From the NCBI GenBank assembly GCA_020466095.1, contig CM035806.1, positions 68,995,283-69,059,282 on the forward strand: a stretch of DNA of 64,000 nucleotides, written 5' to 3'. Both the position numbers and the translations under genes were made by a program. The notes below the pieces were generated by a model. That model ran no database searches and was not told the DNA's origin. It worked only from the letters and a program-made list of their open reading frames with translations. This DNA comes from Chlorops oryzae (taxonomy: Eukaryota > Arthropoda > Insecta > Diptera > Chloropidae). Shown piece after piece: positions 11,778-23,059 of the stretch (its first letter is position 1; the number at the start of each line of letters is the position of its first letter).

Positions 11778-12492
11778 ACAAGTAAGGGTGTTATAGTCAG
11801 GCGAGCCTGACAATAGAATACCCGAAACAGACACATAATTTTTAATATCAAGAGGTGTTTAAGGGCATAAGGAGCCCCATATACCGACTTTTGTTTAACT
11901 TCTAAATGAAAACCGCCCTTTTGCCACGCCTACTTTTAAAATTTTTTTGGAATTCTAATCGGACTCTTATATATACGCCCAAATTCTAAGTTTCATTGAA
12001 ATATTTCAATAAAGTCTGAATTTGAGGCTGTTTTGGGATTTTTGTGACAGACCCTAGTACTAGAGGTACCCTTAATAATGGTCCGATCGAAAAATTTTTC
12101 GGGAATTACGTTACTGGCTATCAAGGAAGTATACGTGCCAATTTTTGTTCAAGTCCCATTGGTATTTCGGGAGTAGGAGACAAGTTTTGAAAAACGCCCT
12201 TATGCCACGCCCACTTTTCCAATTTTTTGAAATCGTATTACTTGCCTTTAAACCTGTTCAAATATCAAATTTCATCAAAATATCATGAAAAACTTCGATT
12301 TTAGAGCAGTTTTTGTGATTTTCGTAACAGACCCTAGTACTGGAGGTACCCCTAAAAATGGTCCGATTGTTCTTACTCATGCCCCCGTGAGCACGCATAC
12401 CAAATATTGTCACGATAGATCAACTCCTTCGATAAGATAATTGTACATATACAAACAGACAGACAGACGGACAGACGGACAGACGGACAGAC

Positions 12493-12531
<39 letters not shown>

Positions 12532-12674
12532 GGACGGACATGTCTAAATCGAATCTCCTGGTGACGCTGATCATTTCTATATACATTTTGTATGGTATAT
12601 CTCGACTGGTTCTGGGTGTTACACACAACCCAACAAACGCAATATACCCTCGACACAGAGTGTGTCGGGTATAA
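11778..12674 (-). mobile_element. DINE-1-like element, family B, copy 2
   Basis: Reversed: the 3' end AACAAGTAAGGGTGTTATA with hairpin GTCAGGC-GAG-CCTGAC is at the left, and the 5' hairpin ...GTGTCGGGTATAA at the right. The GAC(G/A) minisatellite (12458-12540) is longer than in copy 1. An open frame of about 100 codons over it is a repeat artefact. Confidence 0.85.
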
Positions 12675-15118
12675 AAACAACGTAACAGGCACCGGGCCTC
12701 CACCACGTGGGGCACCCACCAGCAGTGATCAAATTAATTTTTTTTATTTATTATAGTTTTCAAGATATTCAGTAACTAACATACTCTCTTAAAATTTTCA
12801 CTTGTTTATACGGTTATTCAGTGGACTTAAGAATTGAAAAACCCTTTTATCAATCACAAAACGTACTTTTGCTAACAATCAATCTGTCGTTTAGTGAAAA
12901 TATGCTACATAGTAAATTTTATTTTATAATATTCGCTCTACTCAGACTCGCACTTGACCGCTTTTTCGTGGAGCAGCGGATTTGTGTTGCGGAGTTAGTG
13001 ATTTTATGACGATTTATTTTAACCCTTTCGCCCTTACTTAGACAATACGTCGAAGCAATTTTCAACTCTTCATAACTTCTTTATTACTTCCAATATTTCT
13101 ATATTTGAAAAATTCCAATAAGGCCATAAGTATTCTATGTGGTGAAATTGCCATATGTATGTGGTGGAAACAAGTATAACGAAATAAGTCTGAAGGATCA
13201 TTATAAAAAGCAGTGATGCCTGATCAGCAGATTTTCAAGTTGGACAGCGGAGAAAAATGCATTCTTGCGTTTAGCAAAAAATCGAGCGGACTTTTTTCCG
13301 TACATTTTTAACCGAATTTGAATTACATGTTCTGTGGTCGTGCGCAAAAAGATCAAAAAAAATTTATGTTCCATTTGTCCTCACCGACATGGGACAGGAA
13401 CGTCTGACTAGTTTGATGATTTTGAGTATCGAAAGCGACATATTAAAAAAATTATCGCTTGAAACTCTCATTGAAGAATTCGCTAGGATAAAATCGAGAA
13501 AAGTTTATATGGGTTGAAAAGACGCTGAATAAAAAAAAATATTTTATGAAAACTGTTAAATAAACAAAATGTGAACGTTGAAAAATATTTTCATTCTTAT
13601 AATTGATAACCTTTCTACAAACACATTTTCTGCTATTGTGTGAAATTTCATCCTATATCTTTCAATTAACAGAGGGGCCACCACCCCGACAAGAAAAATT
13701 AGTCACAAAAAAGTCACCTTGACTCTTGTGTGACTGAGCTCGTTGCTAAAAATAGGTCATGCGGACTTAAATTTTAACTTAAAAGTGACCGAAACAGCGC
13801 AAAATTGTGTGACAATTTTCTTGTTACTGTGTTAGTCACACGAAACTCAACAGAAACTATTCAGTTACAAACTAGTCACAGAAAACATCTCAGAAACAAG
13901 CAGAAATCACACAATATAAGCGCTCAATAACGTACTATTTGAAATGTTGCCACTGATTTTTAATAAATATTTCTTGCTATAAATTTGTTGCCACCAAATT
14001 TTACAACTGACAAGACAAAATCTTTCATATTGAATTGAATAAATAATAAATAGACTTTGAGAATCAGTTCAGCTTATTTCCAAAACGAAATTTTACAAAC
14101 GCTTCCAGTTTTATGGTGAAATAATGCATGCTACCCCTTCAAAAATGACGCCCCTCAAGAAATATGCTTATTTTATAATTTATGTTAAAATTATAATATT
14201 TTCAAATCTTTATTTTGGCCTTAGAAATGTAATTTTTTGTAATTTATGATAAATGCATACCATATATGATGCGTTTTAAATACGCTTTTTTGCTTAAACC
14301 TAATTTTGAATCATGTTGAAGTACTTTGTAGTTTTACAAATTATAACCTCTCATAAAATAATCAATTATATAAAAAAATGGCAGATTACTTTAAAGTTCT
14401 TGAATACGTATTTGAAACCCCATTGTGACTAAATCAGTTGTCAACGGCTATTTTCAAACACTATAGAAACCGTTAAGGTTGCATAGGAATGATTCGCAAC
14501 CTAATAGCTACTGTTCAGTGACTACACTAGTGCTATTAAAGTAGAACTACGACTAAATCGGTTACTTACTATTCTCATCGGTTCCACAAAAATAAGTGCT
14601 GCCCATATGAGGCAATCTTCCCTTTTTGGGGGAATTTAGCTATTGCGAGATTAAAGACCTCAATAAAAACTCTTATCACATCAAGGATTTGTGCAATCGC
14701 AAAAAAAAAAAAAAAATTTGAATATTTAATCGCCCAAATTAGTTAAACATTATTCCTTATATTAATATTCGCAATTTTTAGATTTCCGCCGCTTTTGCGA
14801 AAACTTTTATTATAAAAGTGATATGTTCGTTATATCTTGTGAGAACCCTAGGGTTGAAATTTTCAAAGGATTATCCATACATTTCTTATTTTTAAATGCA
14901 AAATAAATATTTGAAAGTATAAGTTATTCCTTTTCTCAAAACCCGAATATTTTTTTGCCCGACTGCGACAGAAAGAGGGTAATGTTTCTCGTGCCAGTAG
15001 GTCGCCTCCGACATTTGTGACATGCCATTATGCCAGTCTGCGATAACTAGCAATTGTGCTAGCCAAAAAATGAATGGTGTGAAGTATATTTTTTGTTTGT
15101 TTGTTTTGTGCTGCAACA
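12675..15118. other. Intergenic, with one hAT fragment
   Basis: Apart from the hAT tail at 13386-13517 no gene is seen. TAGTCACA/TGTGACTA words recur at 13690-13880 with imperfect inversion. A block at 14085-14165 (TTTTACAAACGCTTCCAG... GCTACCCCTTCAAAAATGACG) is an imperfect inverted copy of sequence at about 48015-48100, so it is a dispersed repeat of unknown class. Confidence 0.4.
13386..13517 (+). pseudogene. hAT-like dimerisation-domain fragment
   Basis: A short frame reads MGQERLTSLMILSIES, then an IEEFARIKSRKVYMG ending and a TGA stop at 13515-13517. This fits the extreme C terminus of hAT/ZMYM-type transposases, where an S/Q-E/D-RL motif is followed by a leucine-rich helix and an I-x-E/D-FA-x2-K ending. 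Upstream sequence shows no continuous coding frame. It is a relic; assignment to a precise hAT family is not possible by eye. Confidence 0.55.
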
Positions 15119-15120
15119 TA

Positions 15121-15626
15121 TCGCACCCCGTTAACTAAAGTTGTACAACTCAAAATTTTGAATCTTTTTCATAAGTCACATGTCTACCTATACAATGAGT
15201 TATACTCCATTATTGGTATTGTAAATAGCAATAAAACACCATTATGTCTTTTTTGCTGCAATGATTTGATCACTTGTTGGCATTGACAAAGGGACTCATT
15301 TTGAGTTAGTGCTTTTTTGATTATTTGATTTGAGTTAAATTTTATGCTGTGCCCTTTTAATGATAAAATTCGGTTCTTTTTGTTCAACTTTAAATCATCA
15401 AAGAGTCATCACCAAAAATAATACAGAAATAATTTGGTAAAAAAATTTATCAATAGGAACATAACTCAAAGACAATTATTTTTCTAAAAAGTGTTCAAAT
15501 CAATTCTCTTCTTCGCAAAAAAGCGTTTTATTTTACAAATATGTTTCATTAGCTCAAATACATTTGTTAGTATTTTCTGAAAAATTACAAATTTTGAGTT
15601 GTGTCTCCTTAGTTGCCGGGGTGCGA
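15121..15626. mobile_element. TA-target MITE with TCGCACCC ends, copy 1
   Basis: Flanked by TA on both sides (15119-15120, 15627-15628). The left end TCGCACCCCGTTAACTAAAG and the inverted right end TCGCACCCCGGCAACTAAGG match, continuing into ACAACTCAAAATTT in both arms. Non-coding; 506 bases. Two shorter relatives are at 35829-36057 and 37807-38053. TA duplication suggests mobilisation by a Tc1/mariner-type enzyme (inference). Confidence 0.7.
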
Positions 15627-15628
15627 TA

Positions 15629-16714
15629 TGCAAACAATGGCGCCAAAATTCAGGTAAATGCTTTGGTGTGCACGAAATAAGTTTGAATATGCATCATTTT
15701 AAACTTTTTACATAATATTATGTGGACAACACTGATTTTTAAGCACTGAGTAGCTACATGGGTACCAAGCAGCTAATTTAAACTGCACTATTGTTGTAGA
15801 AGAACCCGCAAAAATTTGTTTTTCTTGACCCTTTTCTATGATATCGTTCAAGCCCTACTTTTTTCGCTTATTTGAATCGAATCTATGTTTAAAAAAATTT
15901 TATAGACATGTGTTTGCTGCTATGATTCGCCAAATAAACTAACAACATACTATTGGTCACACAAATGTACTAAAATCAGTATGAAATAACTTGATAGCTA
16001 TAAAACAGACTCACGCATGGCTACAATGACAAGTTTTTTTTTGTCGCTATAAGAATTGAATGAAACCCTTTTGGGCCTACTCTTACTTGCCACAGACCAG
16101 TTTCTTGAACGCGCTCAGTAACAAAAATCTGATTCGATTGCATTGAACTTATTCGAAACTCGACAGTGATTCGCAGTTTCAATTCATATAATTTGTAACC
16201 AATAAATATAGTTATGTGTGACTCCTTAAAAAAGAAGTTACAGAAAACCTTTGTTTTGACATCTCGGCAACTGGATTGGTTTCATGAAACTCCTTTTACG
16301 ACTATTCAGCAACTGATTTTGGTTGCAAAGCATTCTTGTGTTCTGCTCGGGACCATTCTCTGGCCCCCGGGCCCCCGGCAACCTTAATCCGGCTCTGTAT
16401 ACACAACACATCAAACACAAATTTGACTGAACAGTCAGCGCAAAATATCAAACTCCTTTTGATATTTTTGTTGAGTGATGCATCAATCGAAAATAATTTT
16501 TTTTTTTACTTATACAGTTAACTGATTGGTTAAGTTAGACTGAATGTTAATGTCGTGATTTAAGAAGAAAAATTATCTGCGTTCAACCACGACTCAAAGT
16601 AGATTATTCGGCTTATCCTTAATTTCTATTAAACATGAGATTTGCGACAAAATAAAATTTGATGAAATAATTAAGGACTTTGCAGAGGAAAAAGTACGAA
16701 AAAAATGTTTTAAT
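15629..16714. other. Intergenic, nothing recognised
   Basis: AT-rich DNA without supported coding frames or clear terminal repeats. A GC-rich island CCCCCGGGCCCCCGGCAACC-like patch at 16360-16385 is isolated and unexplained. Confidence 0.4.
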
Positions 16715-17596
16715 CAGGGACCATAACTGTTATAAATTATATTTTAAAAATTACAATTTAAGTATTATTTTAAGAGTTTTATTATTTTAATCAGAAAATA
16801 ACAATTATTTTTTTAGTTTTATTTTTTACTCAGAAGATAAAACTTATTCTTAGAGTTTTATTTTTCGATCAAGAAATAAAAATTAATTTTCGAGTTATAT
16901 TTTTTACTCAGAAGAAAAAACTTATTTTTAGATTTTTAATTTTTACTCAGTAAATAAAAATTATTTTTCGAATTTTATTTTTTGCTCTGAAGATAAAAAT
17001 TTATCTTAGATTTTTATTTATTAATCAAAAAATAAAAATTGGTTTTTGAGTTTTTTTTTTTACTCAGAAAAATAAAACTCTTGCATAAGTATATTACCAC
17101 TTTCTTCAAGATAACGCCTGAAATAGGATAAAGTGATGAAGAGTCGGATGATGATGAACACGAGGAAATGAAAAAGGCCAGATGCGAAATCGGCAACCAC
17201 AATTCAAATCCAAAAAATATTTGCATAATTCTTGTGTTTGCATAATGTTGTAAGTAAAACAAAAAACTTGAAAAATAAATTTTATTTTCTGAGTAAAAAA
17301 TAAAACTCCAAAAATAATTTTTATCATCCGAGCAAAAAATAAAACTCTAAAAGCAATTTTTATTTACTGAGTTAAAACTAAAACTCTTAGAATAAGTTTT
17401 ATCTTCTGAGTAAAAAATAAAACTCGAAAAATAATTGTTATTTCCTGATCAAAAAATAAAACTTGAGAATTAATTTTTGTTTTTTGATAAAAAAAAATAA
17501 AACTCTAAGAATAACACTTAAATACTAATTTTTAAAATATAAATTATTTTATATCGATTTTTAAAATTCAAAAATAATTATTATTTTGGGTCCCTG
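16715..17596. mobile_element. Foldback hAT-type element with tandem-repeat arms
   Basis: The ends CAGGGACC (16715) and GGTCCCTG (17596) are flanked by an identical GTTTTAAT at 16707-16714 and 17597-17604. Both arms are tandem arrays of about 40-base units ending in motifs such as TTTTTACTCAGAAGATAAAA, inverted between left and right. The central loop (about 17095-17265) is unlike the arms. It holds a short acidic frame (DEESDDDEHEEM, + strand, near 17132-17168) that may be a transposase remnant. Confidence 0.85.
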
Positions 17597-17789
17597 GTTT
17601 TAATTGCTAAATAACTTTATTCATTTGAAATTCTGAAACACTTGAAAAGCTACATTTCTTGAACACATATGTATATTTAGAGCATGTATTTTTAAGCATT
17701 TATATATTTGAAGCATACTTGGTGGGGGAAATTTTTTCCTACCAACACTTTGCAAATAAGTTTAGCGCAATTGAACTTCAAGCCGCTTT

Positions 17790-18645
17790 TTATACCCGAC
17801 ACACTCTGTGTCGAGGGTATATTGCGGGTTGTGTGTAACACCCAGAACCAATCGAGATAGACTATACAAAATGTATATAGAAATGATCAGCGTCACCAGG
17901 AGATTCGATTTAGACATGTCCGTCTGTCTGTCCGTCTGTGTGTCTGTTTGTATACAGTTATCTTATCGAAGGAGTTGAGCTATCTTGAAGAAATTTGGTA
18001 TGCGTTTTCACGGGGACATGAGTAAGAACAAGTTCGAGAATGGACCCGATCCGACCATTTTTAGGGGTACCTCCAGTACTAGGAACTGTTGTGAAAATCA
18101 CAAAAACTGCTCTTAAACCGATGTTACAAGATATTTTCATGCAATTTGGCATTTGAACATATTTTAGGCCAATTAATGTGATTTACAAAAATTAGAAAAA
18201 TGGGCGTGGCAGAAGGGCGTTTTTCGAAAATTGTCTTCTTCTCTCTACACGCCTATGGGACTTGAACGAAAAGTGGCACTTATTCTTCCTTTGTAGCCAT
18301 AAACATCCTGCACAAAAATTTTCGTGATCGGTCCATTATTAAGGGTACCTCCAGTACTAGGGTCTGTCACAAAAGTCTCAAAACTGCCCCAAAATCTGAC
18401 TTTTTCCAAATAATTCAATGAAACTTAGAATTTGCGCGTATATTTAAGCCTCCGATTAGAATTCCGAAAAATTGGAAAATTGGGCGTGGCAAAGGGGCGG
18501 TTTTCATAAAGAAATTAAACAAAAGTCGGTATATGGGGCCCCTACGGCCTTAAACAACTCCTGATATTAAAAATTATTTGAAGATGTGTGTCTGTGTCGG
18601 GTATTCTATTGTCAGGCTTGCCTGACTATAACACCCTTACTTGTT
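17790..18645 (+). mobile_element. DINE-1-like element, family B, copy 3
   Basis: Complete: 5' hairpin TATACCCGACACACTC..., a short GTCT minisatellite (17922-17947), the duplicated GGTACCTCCAGTACTA unit, and 3' hairpin GTCAGGC-TTG-CCTGAC plus TATAACACCCTTACTTGTT. Flanking DNA at 17680-17760 and 19020-19110 is similar in inverted orientation (GAAGCATACTT...), so the DINE may have landed inside an older, uncharacterised element. Confidence 0.85.
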
Positions 18646-21010
18646 TTTTTTTTCAATTTTGCAAGGCGGAGATCATTATTCAAAATTAATTGTTTATAAA
18701 AATTTGTTGATAATATTTTTAAAATATTTTTCACGAGTTTCAGAATATATTTTAAAAGTACAATTAATTTTCTTTAATTTTACGTTAAAATCGATCGAAC
18801 GGTTCAAGAGTTATACAAGTTCGAAAAAAGGCAGTCTAAAAGATCAGTTGCTTATAACTATGCAAAAAAATTTTTTGACCTATTACTTGGTGAAAATATG
18901 TCAAACAGCTATCGATTAAGTCCAAAACGGTCAAAATCGCAGACCAAAAATTTTTTCGTTCTGATTTCACGTATTCTGACCCACATTGAAGCCTTAAATC
19001 GATTTGAATCTTAACTTTATGTGAGTAGAAAAATTTTTCCTCGTTAAGTATGCTTCAAATTTATATACATATGCTTCAAAATTCACGCTCTACATGTATT
19101 TTATTGTAAGAAATATACCTATTTAGACGAATCGTGTTTGTAACAGCGATCGTAACAGTTATTTCAGAAAACAAAATCTATTCTGATATTAATTTTTAAG
19201 TAACTTTTAAGAAAGAACTTTAGAAGTGACATGTTTTGATGTGAATGTTGAACAATACTTTTTATTTACGTCCCTGGCTTTTTATCCAATTTTAATGAAT
19301 AAATTTTAAGTTTATTTGAAGCTGTTGAAATAGAAATTTGTTTTGTTAATAAAAGATTTTAATTTTTACTTACAAAAAAAGTTTTTCCATAACAATTATT
19401 TTCCTTCAAAATATAATAATATTAAATTCTGATTCAGTTTCATTTTAATATTGTGAAAATTATTCAAAAATATGTATAGTTTCCGGAGTAGAGAGATTAA
19501 AAAGTTAAGCCATACATAGCCATGCGAAAAGCATATAATTAGTGTCATCATATTGGCGGCAAAAAGTGTTTTTGCCCAGGGTGCAAAATATGCTGGATCG
19601 GGCCCTGGGGATAGGGATTTTAAAACTAACATTCGCGGATTCGGACGCAGGTATTAAGATTATTTTTAGAAAATTACAGTCTTAGGAAAAATAATAATGA
19701 GTAGAATAATTACACAGGACTACGAGATCTGATTTTAAGGTCTGTATACCTGCATCGCGTCTAGGTTTCGCCGTAATCTCAAAAATATTATAACCCCGCT
19801 CGGGAATGCTATTTATACGAAGAAAACAATTCTGAATAATGGCACATTTTGTCCTTTTCTGCTAGGACAAAAAGCCAAATTATGTTTGGAGCGTGTGCCA
19901 ATCATCAACATCAGCTATTTGCATAAGAACTGTGGCACAACTGTACTCCACATGTACTTCGCATTGACAAATGCGGATGCGGGTGATGAAATTCTTGCGG
20001 AAACTCCGCACTTACGGATGCGAATATTCGCAATACCCCTGGCTTAAACTCCTTCACAAAACTTACCCATTAGTTTTGATGTCTGACCGAAATGTGTGCA
20101 AAAAATTAGAAAACAAACAACAAAATGCCCCCATCGTGTTGACTGTCTTCAAATTGAATATTCATTTTCATTCAACCTTTTTCGATATATTTCAATACGT
20201 TAACACACACAGACAGACACACTTAAATGATGTTTATCCTTATGCTGGATGTTGGACATACAACCCACAGTATTCACCTTTACTTGGGGCTTCACTGTTT
20301 AATGTTACCCAAATAAACTGCATCTAAAGGATACTTCATCTACCAAATTGCCGTAAGAGGAGCGATTAGTTAGGGTAAAGTCTCTCAAAGAGAAACGTTG
20401 GACTGAAGAGGTTTCGTTACCTATCGAACCACACTGGCATTTTGTTTTTTTTTTTTTTTTTGTGTACTTTTTTCAGCATGCGCCGTCAACACCAAGCCGA
20501 ACGTTGTACCGTAGGTTTTTAATTTGATTTTAAAAGTGATTTGTAAAAAGTGAAGTGACAAATGGCATTAGGGGAATGCTGTGTGCCGAAACGAGATTTT
20601 CAGTTAATGAGTTTTTCGGTATTCTCCCAACCAAGCCAAACCAAACCAAAGCAAAGCATAAAATAAATAAATAAATAAATAAAGGAAAATGTTGAGGGTG
20701 AAAATTGAAAACATTTATTTGCTTACTTTGACGACAGCTTCACACGAATGGCGGATTATCAAAATGGCGTTGAAAAGTAGGCGTGAAACGTTGTCTCTTC
20801 TTCAATGAAATTTCATTGATGAATGTGTATATTTAAATTAAATTGCGTTGAGTTTTCTGACAAAATCTTTTATTGAAATTCAATTGGGAGAGGCATGTTT
20901 GCTCGAATTGATTTACACAAAAAAAATAAATAAAAAAACCCCCTTTAATAATGAAGTTTTAAATATACAAAAAATCCGCGCACCTTAAATTAATGTTGTT
21001 TCACTTTCAG
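18646..21010. other. Unassigned DNA; distal part is intron of the Ig gene
   Basis: No supported coding exon. It includes an AAAT microsatellite (20661-20684) and a T-run at 20442-20460. The last bases, TTGTTTCACTTTCAG (20996-21010), form a good splice acceptor for the exon at 21011, so at least the right-hand part should be intron. Confidence 0.4.
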
Positions 21011-21189
21011 GTGCTCCCACAGCAACTCCTCGAAATTCGACTCCAGTTGCATATCCTGGATCGCCGCTTCATTTATCTGTGGAATTTTGTGCCAATCCAC
21101 CGGCACATGCAGCTCGTTGGTTGCATGGAGATCGAGTCTATACGCCCGGCAATCAATATGGCAGCACGGTGCTTGCCTACGGTGTCACT
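21011..21189 (+). CDS. Immunoglobulin-superfamily protein, internal exon (partial)
   Basis: The exon is bounded by a pyrimidine-rich acceptor (TTTCACTTTCAG, ending 21010) and a consensus donor (GTAAGT at 21190). It enters with two bases of a split codon and leaves in phase 0. It encodes about 59 residues, including LHLSVEFCANPPAHAARWLH and TPGNQYGSTVLAYGVT. A Cys followed about 10 residues later by Trp is the B/C-strand pattern of an Ig-like domain, as in insect neuronal adhesion receptors. Codon use is GC-richer than the surrounding DNA, supporting a conserved gene. Earlier exons lie upstream, probably outside the window. I cannot name the gene. Alternative: a non-Ig extracellular domain with a similar pattern, less likely. 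Confidence 0.75.
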
Positions 21190-21237
21190 GTAAGTAAAAT
21201 CGCATTAAATTATTATCTAATCTGTTTATTATTATTA

Positions 21238-22610
21238 TTATACCTTTTCCGAAGGAAAGGGTATATTAAGTTTGGCACGGAGTATGTAACATACCAAAGG
21301 AGTCGCGATAGATATAGACATATCGTCGGCTTAAAGTGTAAACCTGCTAACTAACAATTTCAAAACTTTACAGGGTAAACAAAAAACACTTTTTTTTCAA
21401 GACTTCAAAGTAGGGAAGGAGACCCAAAATATGGATGGTTTATTTTGTTCCTATATGAAGTCTCTTCTAAATTCAATTCTGTGCACCATACAAAGTCTAC
21501 TTGGAGTCACTTGTGGGTGTTAGCTGTGAACTTTGACCACAGTTGGACTTAGCAGTTTTACTCATCACCAATTTCTCCGTATTTAGAATTTGAAATTAAA
21601 AAAATTTTTTTTTGCCTGACGATGCAGTGTGCTTTTTGCTTTCGAATGACATCGAAAAGTCGGAATCGGTTAAAAGTGGACCTAGCAGGTTTACACTTTA
21701 AGCCGACGATATATATAAATATTCTTGATCAGTATGACAAGAGGAGTCGATCTAGCTATGCCTGTCTGTCTGTCTGTCTGTCGGTCACACTTTAGTTTTT
21801 CGTAATTAACTCCCAAGCCATGAAAGATATCATATTGAAATTTGGCATGGACTTGAATCAGGTAAATGTCCGAAAAACGGCATACAAATTTTTTTCGTAG
21901 TCCCTTCTTGGGTCGTGGGAAGTGGTTCAGAAGTTTCAAAAATCACGATTTTTAACGTTTTTCGTGAATAACTTGTTTACTATACATCCCAGCTTATTGA
22001 AATTTGGTGTGTGTATAGCTACTATGTAGACTTAAGCTTTCGCTGAAAAAAAATTGCGACATCGCTATATTTATGGTCATCATCCTACACATTAGAAAAA
22101 AACACTCTTTCTCTTATTCTCATATCTGTATACAAAAATGATTTTTTTTTGCTTCTTCTGATTGTGTATTTTGCCGCCAAATAAAGTCGTCACATATGGT
22201 TAAATTTTGACCATGACCACAATTCGCGAAATTCGCAAAAAGTTTATTTTCACTATTTCGCAGCTAGATATAATATCCTCTTATGGTTAAAATTTGACCA
22301 TGGCTACTATTTTCGCGAAATTCGCAAAAATTTGATTTTCACTATTTTGAATTGAATATTTCGTAGCTAGACGAAATGTCCTCTAACGGTTAAAATTTGA
22401 CCATGACACCATTCGCGAAAATTTAGTGCTTTATAATAATTTCGAGTTTGAGAAGCTAAATCGAAGTACAGATAAGGAATAACTAGATACCCAAGCTAGA
22501 ACAACAAAAACAGCAGGATTTGTTTGTTAGGGTAATGTTGTAACATATTTGAGGCTGAGGAAAAGGTATGTGTGCAATCGGCTTAGCCGATGTAAACTTC
22601 TTTACTTGTT
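21238..22610 (+). mobile_element. DINE-1-like element, family C, copy 1 (in the Ig gene intron)
   Basis: The 5' hairpin is TATACCTTTTCCGAAGGAAAGGGTATA (stem 8 or more pairs). It has a GTCT minisatellite (about 21764-21784), body repeats with CGCGAAATTCGC words, and a 3' hairpin TCGGC-TTA-GCCGA followed by CTTCTTTACTTGTT. The element is sense to the gene and is interrupted by the TA-flanked insert at 21323-21709. Confidence 0.85.
21323..21709. mobile_element. Small TIR element inside the DINE C copy
   Basis: The left end TCGTCGGCTTAAAGTGTAAA is exactly inverted at the right end, TTTACACTTTAAGCCGACGA; the match continues to CCTGCTA. TA flanks both sides (21321-21322, 21710-21711). The uninterrupted DINE C copies show the pre-insertion sequence GACATATATATATTC. 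Non-coding; probably mobilised in trans. Confidence 0.8.
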
Positions 22611-22750
22611 TTTTTATAATTTTTAAATTTAAATTCTCTCATATCTTTTAATAATAAAATTCCAATGAAATAGATATGATTTTTAAATAGTAGCAAAACA
22701 AGATTACCAAAAAAAAAAAAAAAAAAAACCATGTTATAATTTTCCCCCAG

Positions 22751-23059
22751 GATCTCCCGACGCCCTATTGCAAGGAGGCGCGCCTAACTTATGTCAGCAT
22801 GCACGAACGAGTTCCGCGAACTTTCTACTTCATTGTCTCATCGCCAGGCGGTGTTGCTGAAGCCGTCTTCAAAGTTAATTTCACCATGCGCTATCGTACG
22901 ATGTCCAATAATGTTGACGACGAGGAAGAGGAATTAAGCGAGCCAGAGGAAATTCATTTTCCAGTCTTCGGCTCAGCAATTTCCATATTCAATTGGCGCT
23001 GGCATCGGGGCATTATAGTATTCCTCTTTTACTTTCTATCGTCTTGGCAGAATCCATAA
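22751..23059 (+). CDS. Immunoglobulin-superfamily protein, last coding exon
   Basis: Starts in phase 0 after the acceptor and encodes 102 residues to TAA (23057-23059). It opens with DLPTPYCKEARLTYVSMHER and continues with TFYFIVSSPGGVAEAVFKV, which looks like the E-F-G strands that end an Ig domain, with Cys at residue 7 of the exon. A short acidic linker (DDEEEELSEPEE) follows. The protein ends with a hydrophobic stretch, GIIVFLFYFLSSW, about 13-16 residues long, right at the C terminus. That suggests either a GPI-anchor signal or a single membrane pass with almost no cytoplasmic tail. The likely role is a surface adhesion/recognition protein (inference). Gene identity not established. Confidence 0.75.
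   Translation, partial: DLPTPYCKEARLTYVSMHERVPRTFYFIVSSPGGVAEAVFKVNFTMRYRTMSNNVDDEEEELSEPEEIHFPVFGSAISIFNWRWHRGIIVFLFYFLSSWQNP

Larger units (their letters stand above)
21190..22750 (+). other. Intron of the Ig gene
   Basis: Runs from GTAAGT to a pyrimidine-rich acceptor (TTTCCCCCAG, ending 22750). Most of it is a DINE family C insertion, with a second small element inside that. The junction is phase 0 on both sides, so the exons join cleanly. An A18 run lies at about 22711-22728. Confidence 0.75.

Noticed and set aside
12410..12719. Cys/Ser/Val-rich frames (SVCLSVCLSV) and their reverse QTDRQTDRQ, also at 31705-32088, 21691-21939 and 39137-39500
   Set aside because: They are translations of the GTCT/GACA minisatellite inside DINE elements.
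19260..19285. GTCCCTGG as the right end of a second foldback hAT starting near 16715
   Set aside because: The element from 16715 already ends at 17596 with an exact duplication, and the flank at 19275 does not match any left flank.
19971..20327. 118-codon frame as a gene
   Set aside because: No recognisable domain, AT-rich composition like the flanks, no splice or start context beyond a bare ATG.
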